Below are positions 59,186 to 64,000 of a DNA stretch of 64,000 nucleotides, piece by piece. The stretch is from Valencia hispanica (Eukaryota > Chordata > Actinopteri > Cyprinodontiformes > Valenciidae). The notes beneath the pieces are model-generated. The model was not told the origin of the DNA, ran no database searches, and saw only the letters and a list, made by a program, of their open reading frames with translations. A program made the translations under genes and the position numbers. The stretch spans positions 42,044,180 through 42,108,179 of the forward strand of contig OY747702.1 of assembly GCA_963556495.2 (NCBI GenBank). The letters are read 5' to 3'. Each line of letters begins with the position of its first letter. The stretch's first letter is position 1.

Positions 59186-61960
59186 AGTGCCCTGCAAAAG
59201 TATTTATTTCCTTTGAATGTTGCTTATCTTGCGTTAATGTATTTTTTTTTGTGGCTTTAAGTAATGGACTAATAGAAAGTAATGTTTAATTGTGAAGTTG
59301 AAGGAAAAATCTGAAAGGTTTGGCGTGCATATGTATTCAGCTAAACTACCTCAACACATCTACAGACTAAAAATATAGCCTATTCTAAATTACAAAACCG
59401 CTTACATTCAGTCAGGTTGGATGGAGAGCATCTGTGAACATCAGTGTTGAAGTCTTACCCCAGATTCATTTATAGATTCATGTCTGTCTTTGGCTTTGCC
59501 ATTTCAATACATGCATATGCTTTTATTTAGGTCTTACCATCGTAGCTCTTGCTGTTTTCTTTTTTCTTCCAGTATTGAGCAATATTTTTACATTCATGTT
59601 CCCATCATATCCGACCAGTAGTTCTGTCACTGCTGAAGAAATGCATCCCTACAGCATTCTGCTCCCACTACTATGTTTCAAGGAGAGGATGTTGTATTCA
59701 GGGTAAAGTACTTTTTGCATCAGTGTTTTGCAGGTTGGTCAAAACACTCAATTTTGGTCTTATTTGACCAAAGCACCTTCTTTCATGTTTGCTGTGTTCT
59801 GTACATGGTTAGTGGCAAAGTGCAAACAGGTTTTATTTAAACAGATGCTTTGTTTTCACAGTAATGTTCTCTTAAACACCTTTATGGCCACTGTACTTCT
59901 GCTGAGATGGCACTGGATTATCTTCAAGGATACTAGAGTAAAGGGGCTAAGCAAAGATGCACACCTGTCAGATTGTTATTAATAATTCTTTATAAGTCAT
60001 TATAAGTCATTATGCACTACTTTGTGTTGATCTAGTAAAAATAACTTCTACCACGATAATATTTTTCTTATTGGTTGAAATTGATGTATATCACAATATA
60101 AAACAAATCACTATTGTCAATGTTAAACATTCCCTGGTAATATTTGAAAATAACAGAACGTTGCTTTTCGTTAACAGATTTGTTTTTAAAAAGTTGAACA
60201 TGTCATTGGACATTATACGACTGTTTGGGGAAAATTTACAGAGGTTAGGGCTGGGCTATATAGATTAAAAATCAAATCTTTAATTTTATCTATGCCAAAT
60301 TTGATTTTTGATATGAATCTATTTTATTTCCCTTTCAATTCTTTCTTTAATTCAAAACTTTATTTAGTTTTGAACAGAAGTTGCACAGTCTTACAAATCT
60401 GTTGCAACAAGATACCCATAAAGCAAACTGTACAACTCCCTATAAGACATAAAACATAACACACAAACAGCCTCCAATCACTTCAGTATGGAAAAAAACA
60501 GGTGCAGCATTTACAGACAAGTCAGTTTTGTACCCAGAAAATCAAGTATGTATAAATTAATTATTTAATAGAAAAATGTATAAAAGTTAAAGAAAGAAAA
60601 GGGAAAAAAATTACAAACAAATACAAGGACACACAAAAAACGACTTCCAGAGGAAAGAAAGAAGAAACTAGTCTGGGATAAAAGAAAAATTAGTTTGACC
60701 AACAAATTGTTGTAGTGGTTGCCAAGTTTGAGCAAACTTATCGGAAGAACCCCATGGTGACATGCTTGTTTTCTCAATTTTGAGAAAGTAGAGCATATCT
60801 TCAAGCCAATGTATAGAAGCGGGGGGTCGAGGTGATTTCCATTGAAGATCAGCCTCTTCGCAATGATAGTCATATCTGATATAACCACAAAGACTTCAAT
60901 CTAAAAACTACTGAGATGAGGGCACAACCAAAACATATGCACACGCTTTGCAGGTGACCGCTGGCACCTATTGCAGGCTGGAGAAATAGTATACATTTCA
61001 GACAGACGAGCTTTGGTATTGTAAATCCACAATATACAAGTTTGAATTGAATAAGACAATGCCTCGCACATATGGAGGACTTGTGTACTCATGCTAAAAT
61101 ATGTGACCAGAGCTCATCAGAGAAAACATCCCCAGTATCCTCCTCCCAGAGGGTCTTGATCAAGCTTAAAAACTTCGAACGGATTGAACCTATCCAATTT
61201 CTAAAGGGTCGAAATAGAACCTTTCAGTCTAGAAATGGGGCAAAAGCAAGAAGTCTTAGTCAGTCTTTCAGGCAAGTAAGGGAAAATTACTGTGAACAAA
61301 ACTGCGAACTTGTAGATACCTAAAAAAAAAAAATATGGTTGTGATAGAAGCGTAAATTTGACTAATAGTTGTTGAAAGGTGGCAAAACATTTATCCTTGA
61401 GAGGAGGAAAGCTGATTCACAGCAATATGAGGATGAGGAGACAAGTGTTGTAATCCAAAATAGCACCAAAAATGGCCCCAAACCTTAAGAGAGGCTTTGA
61501 CTACTTTATTCTATGTATAAACAGCAGTTGACGATTGAATTGGTTAATACAGCAGAGCCATAATAGACACGGGCTTTGAAGAACCCTTTCTATTCTTAAA
61601 AATAAATAGTTTTTAAACTTTTATTTCAAACACCCCTTAGTAGAGTTGACCTGATTTCAAAGTCCAAATAAATACACGCTGTAAAACATGCTTGTTAAAC
61701 AAGATGGACGGCCTCGGGTAGGCTGACATCACTTTGAACTACGGAAGGCTAGGAGGTGCATTAGTGACATTTCTTTTTCGATATTCCAAAATTTCCATCT
61801 TTATAAATAGAAAAATAGAAAAATTCAATGAATCTAAATAATCAATATATTGCCCAGCCCTAGTCCAGTACTTAAAATTTGAATAAAATACATTGAAGTT
61901 TGTGGTTGTACCGTGACAAAAATGTGAAAAAGTTGCAAAAGAAATTGTGCTAGGCACTGT
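59186..61960 (-). mobile_element. Tc1-type element split by another insertion
   Basis: The left end agtgccctgcaaaagtattt and the right end (inverted: cagtgcctagcacaatttc) with subterminal tttgtggttgtaccgtgac mark the family of 15231. The two halves are separated by the block at 60246-61862. Confidence 0.6.
60246..61862. mobile_element. 1.6-kb insertion with hAT-like ends and retroelement-like interior
   Basis: The ends tagggctgggctatatag and (inverted) tagggctgggcaatatattg are inverted repeats. No clear 8-bp duplication remains (acagaggt versus gtccagta). The interior, about 60360-61560, read in antisense has the texture of a LINE-like protein end (cccagtatcctcctcccaga; acttgtgtactcatgc), so it may be a further nested retroelement; this part is uncertain. 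Confidence 0.5.
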
Positions 61961-61962
61961 AA

Positions 61963-63284
61963 AGCTGTTTGCACTACAGTTGCTTTTTTTCCTGTTGATG
62001 TTCCTGCATCAGGACACTTTTCTCCTTGTTTGTGCAGGTTCCTCACACAGGTACTCCAGTCAGCTCTGGGGTCATTCCCCACCCAGCATGATAGACTCCA
62101 GATGAGATCAATGTTGCTGTGTCACACACATTTAATGAAAGCATCTGTTGCAGGATGATGTATGAGCACTCTACATTGACGTGAAATAAATAACATGCAT
62201 ATATACTGAAGCGGGCCCCTCTTCCACATCTCACTTCCTCAGAGATTTTTCTGTTGTAGATGTTATCTGGAAGGTAAACAACCTAAAGCTACCTGACCGT
62301 TTCAATTCGTAGTTCACGTCCTTGTTTGCCCTGGGATTACACTTTTCAGAAGTTGAGAACTACCAAAAGTGGATCAACCTTGAACACAGCCAACTCGGTA
62401 GCATTAATTTTAGAAAAATAGATTTCAAAAGTGTGTCCGTTTGCGGCTGCACCTACCACTGAGGCCTGACTGAATCAGCCTTTTGTGCCCACTGTGCCCA
62501 GATGTGAGGGGGGCTCAGCTGAGGCTAATGCTCACTGGAAGTATTTTCACAGCTCCGCCTTTTGGCAGAGCTGCTTCGTAAAAACTCTCCTCAGTATTTA
62601 TGTTATTTTTTTTACCTTTTTCCTCACTGAAACATTATTCCCATTGCCAGTGTAATGATTCACCGGACGATATTCCAAATTAAACTGATGATTCAGCCCA
62701 AGATTTTTGTTAACCATAAGATGGAGCATTAACCACCCAAGTGGCTGATTGGTTACAAATAACTCCTGCAGAATTCACGTATCTTTAAATAATGTAAAGG
62801 AGCTTTTCTGTGAATCTGCCTGGCTGTATGAAAGAGCAACGTTTCCTTGTCCAGAAACACGTACTGCGTACTTGTACTGCTGCTTGTACTGGGTTTCATT
62901 TATAAGATGTGTCACATTCAATGCAAACTTCGCGATTAAAAAATAAAAAATAAATTATGCAACGGAAAAAAGTGCCGAACTTTAGGATCCCCCCCATTAT
63001 TTATCACCCAGTGCTCCTACCTTATTTCAAGTCCTGGGGTTCCGCTCTCCCTCCACCAGCCCCGGCAGGGCCCAGCACTGAAACCCAAGCCTCCTTCATG
63101 CTTGGGCAGTGAGGAGGCCCTTCTTTTCACCTGATGGGGCGGGGTTTCCCCGGCTGGACGTAGCACGTGGAAGGATCACGTCATTCCAGCCAGATCCTCC
63201 CAGACCTTCAGGCGCCCCGGCCAGCCAGGAGGAGGCAGTATATAGCCCCAGGACTGGTGCATGTTTTTGTGGGAGTAGCTCACA
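61963..63284. other. Intron, nothing recognised
   Basis: Unassigned sequence. The expected next atp8a1 exon (HSCKLL... in mammals) was searched for by eye and not found. Confidence 0.4.
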
Positions 63285-63500
63285 TTAGCCGCTCAGGGGA
63301 ACACGGGGAGAACATGCAAACTCGACACAGAAAGGCCCTTTCACCAACCCCACCCTGGGTGTGGGTGCCGATGATGCGGGGTAACAAACACACCCTCAGT
63401 ATCCACATCGTCCCCGGCGGTAATCGAACCAGGGACCTTCTAGCTGTGAGGTGAACTGTGAGGTGAGCTGCGCTACCAGCTGCGCCACCGTGCTCCCAAA
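63285..63500 (-). mobile_element. Fish tRNA-SINE-like repeat, antisense
   Basis: The phrase series ggggagaacatgcaaactcg, acacagaaaggccc, aatcgaaccagggaccttct, gctgtgaggtg and gcgccaccgtgctccc is, on the complementary strand, a common fish repeat with a tRNA-like head (cacggtggcgcagctggtag). It has no intact tRNA fold and is not counted as a tRNA gene. The preceding GC-rich block from about 63000 may be part of the same repeat. Confidence 0.6.
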
Positions 63501-64000
63501 TTCCAGAAATGGTGAATTTAAGCTACATTTTCAGACTTGCAAAAACATGAGCACACAACCAGTTGTCACCCCCCACCCCCGTCTCTGAACTGAGAATAAA
63601 AATGAGAATCTGAATGAAAATATGTTGCATGTAAGAATTATATCACAGTATGTTCATGTGTACATCTTCAGATTATTTAGCAGTTGCACATATTGGTGCA
63701 TTAGTTGTGATGAATAGAAATATAAATACCCCAATGACAGTCCTGCATAATGCTGCACAATAGATGCGCTGGCACTCCTTGAAGTTCATGCTGATGGAAC
63801 ATCTGGATGGGGGGAGTTTTTAGAGCTTTCCTGGCCCTTGATGATGACTGACTGATCAGCCAATTTAGATTCCCTAAAGCAGTCCTATTAGATGTGCTGA
63901 ACTGGACCCGGTGTTAGATCGACTGACCCTCCTAAATCGTGCACCGCCCAGCACAGTCTGGCTGTGGAATGCCATCTTCATCTTTGCCTCCACCTTCTTT
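63501..64000. other. Intron end of window, nothing recognised
   Basis: Repeat-free in appearance; the last 200 bases are motif-dense and could be conserved. No exon seen. Confidence 0.3.

Noticed and set aside
62036..62110. Possible next atp8a1 exon after gtgcag
   Set aside because: In the required phase it does not read the conserved HSCKLL-type sequence.
63285..63500. Possible tRNA gene on the minus strand
   Set aside because: Only a tRNA-like head typical of SINEs is present, with no complete cloverleaf.

Overview
This is a vertebrate, almost certainly teleost fish, genomic window. It is AT-rich, with long introns, long CA and TA microsatellites, several Tc1-like DNA transposons, many short hAT-type elements with 8-bp target duplications, an L2-type LINE tail and fish-type SINE fragments. 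There are no bacterial-style genes, operons or CRISPR arrays.

One protein-coding gene is recognisable and runs left to right across most of the window: the middle part of atp8a1, a P4-type ATPase (phospholipid flippase). I could place 19 coding exons of the reading path, plus one alternative copy of an exon, between 10969 and 58842. Every junction has AG/GT borders and compatible phase, and together they give about 574 residues without a stop. The product runs from the end of the second membrane segment through the actuator domain (DGET), membrane segments 3 and 4 (PISL), the phosphorylation site (DKTGT), the nucleotide-binding domain (KGA) and the start of the hinge (TGDK). The first exons (N-terminus, membrane segments 1-2) and the last ones (rest of the P domain, membrane segments 5-10) lie outside the window or were not found in it.

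The gene shows alternative splicing designed into the sequence. (1) Two homologous 74-nt exons, 618 nt apart (14326-14399 and 15018-15091), encode two versions of the start of the actuator domain. Using both or neither creates an immediate or early stop, so they must be mutually exclusive. (2) A 45-nt in-frame cassette exon lies alone in an 11-kb intron (33436-33480) and corresponds to the 15-residue insert of mammalian ATP8A1. (3) A possible 6-nt microexon (20433-20438) would alter the loop between membrane segments 3 and 4.

Layout: 1-10968, upstream intron or flank, with a nested hAT complex (567-5218), a SINE-like repeat and two Tc1-type elements; 10969-20106, exons from the stalk into TM3, with a broken THAP-domain remnant at 11845-12042; 20107-26447, exons through the phosphorylation site; 26448-44900, large introns with microsatellites, Tc1 elements and a LINE tail, holding the cassette exon and one constitutive exon; 44901-58842, nucleotide-binding-domain exons, with a 654-bp hAT, a TTAA-flanked element and a decayed Tc1; 58843-64000, intron filled with a Tc1-type element that was itself interrupted, and a SINE-like block.
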